Shown here: piece after piece, positions 5,944-6,467 of the stretch | How positions within the stretch are numbered: position 1 is the stretch's first letter | How the letters are laid out: every line of letters begins with the position of its first letter | Assembly: GCA_022729835.1 (NCBI GenBank) | Contig: DZBC01000122.1 | Location: 1-6,467 of the forward strand | Source: Sulfuricurvum sp. | GTDB lineage: Bacteria > Campylobacterota > Campylobacteria > Campylobacterales > Sulfurimonadaceae | DNA: 6,467 bases | Direction of reading: 5' to 3' | The notes under the pieces: model-generated | The model's database searches: none | What the model was told of the DNA's origin: nothing | Seen by the model: the letters and a program-made list of their open reading frames with translations, nothing else | Translations under genes and position numbers: made by a program

Positions 5944-6467
5944 TGAAACTGGAAGCGAAAATTGGTCTTTTTGTCGTTTTGGGTCTGGTTGCTCTGATGC
6001 TGCTTTCGACTCAGGTCAACAATCTCGCCGGATGGAATCAGGAAGGTTATCGTGTCTATGCCCACATTAGTGACGCAACGGGGCTTGAGCGTCAGGCCAA
6101 TGTCTCTATGAACGGGGTCAAAATTGGTAACGTCGAGGCGATTGCGATGGAGGGGCGGCAGGTGAAGCTCACCTTTTTGATCGCCGAAGGGGTGCAGATC
6201 GCCAAAGATTCCGTCGTGGTTGTCGCGCAGGAGAGCGTCCTGGGCTCAAAAATGGTCAATATCACCCAAGGATCGGATACCGCTTCCCTTGAGCCTGAAG
6301 GGTTGCTTGTCAACTTCAAGCAGTATGCCGCACTGGATGAGACAAGTGACTCAGTCAACGCGGCGGCGCGTGAGATCGAGCTGTTAATGAAGGATTTGCG
6401 CGAGGTACTCGATGAGACGCGCAAGGAAGATTTGCGCCAAGCGATCACTTCGTTTAGAGGCGTTGGA
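5943..6467 (+). CDS. MCE-domain (MlaD-type) lipid transport protein, 3'-truncated by window edge
   Basis: This frame is open from the ATG at 5943 to the right edge (175 codons, no stop), so the gene continues outside. The N-terminus MKLEAKIGLFVVLGLVALMLLS has one membrane anchor at about residues 7-22, with the rest expected in the periplasm. Residues about 35-112 form an MCE domain: YRVYAHISDATGLERQANVSMNGVKIGNV, then VKLTFLIAEGVQIAKDSVVVV and SVLGSKMVNITQGS. A charged, probably helical stretch follows (ETSDSVNAAAREIELLMKDLREVLDETRKEDL), as in MCE proteins whose C-terminal helices form a channel. MlaD-type proteins are the substrate-binding parts of ABC systems that move phospholipids between inner and outer membranes. 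GAGGG at 5932-5936, six bases before the ATG, is a good Shine-Dalgarno. Overlap with lptD as TAATG suggests coupled expression. The exact MCE subgroup cannot be told from this part, so no symbol is given. Confidence 0.92.
   Translation, partial: MKLEAKIGLFVVLGLVALMLLSTQVNNLAGWNQEGYRVYAHISDATGLERQANVSMNGVKIGNVEAIAMEGRQVKLTFLIAEGVQIAKDSVVVVAQESVLGSKMVNITQGSDTASLEPEGLLVNFKQYAALDETSDSVNAAAREIELLMKDLREVLDETRKEDLRQAITSFRGVG

Overview
The window is a 6.5 kb, gene-dense, single-direction (+ strand) stretch of a mid-GC bacterial chromosome. The protein families, their sequence style and the gene order guaA - hemD - (6S RNA) - purD - RDD gene - lptD - MCE gene point to Campylobacterota (former Epsilonproteobacteria), probably a free-living Sulfurimonas/Sulfuricurvum-like relative. 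That placement is inferred from the look of the proteins, not from a search.

Left part (1-1787): the 3' three quarters of guaA (GMP synthase) runs in from the left edge. It overlaps by 10 bases the start of hemD (uroporphyrinogen-III synthase). hemD is split by a one-base frameshift near 1473/1474; restoring one base gives a normal protein of about 213 residues.

Middle (1788-2082): this is the only sizeable non-coding gap. It begins with a consensus -10 box (TATAAT, 1800-1805). Next comes an RNA of about 195 nt that folds on paper into the 6S RNA architecture: closing stem 1812-1828/1989-2004, central bubble with a small hairpin on its 3' side at 1961-1979, and terminal stem 1835-1846/1928-1937. 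A separate strong hairpin of 16 pairs lies at 2015-2052, then the purD ribosome binding site. I found no obvious separate promoter or terminator between the 6S RNA and purD.

Right part (2083-6467): purD (GAR synthetase), an RDD-family membrane protein, lptD (outer-membrane LPS assembly barrel with signal peptide) and a partial MCE/MlaD-type lipid transport gene follow with overlaps of 4, 8 and 1 bases. This looks like one transcription unit. It joins purine and tetrapyrrole synthesis to outer-membrane lipid assembly.

Across the window a 10-base palindrome, TTACATGTAA, occurs three times exactly (1231, 1713, 3031), with a near copy at 4281. Inside hemD and purD every TTA leucine codon is part of this palindrome, which suggests selection on the DNA word itself. 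The best leads are the 6S RNA/purD leader with its extra hairpin, the iterated palindrome, and the hemD frameshift. No mobile elements, CRISPR arrays or tRNA/rRNA genes were seen.
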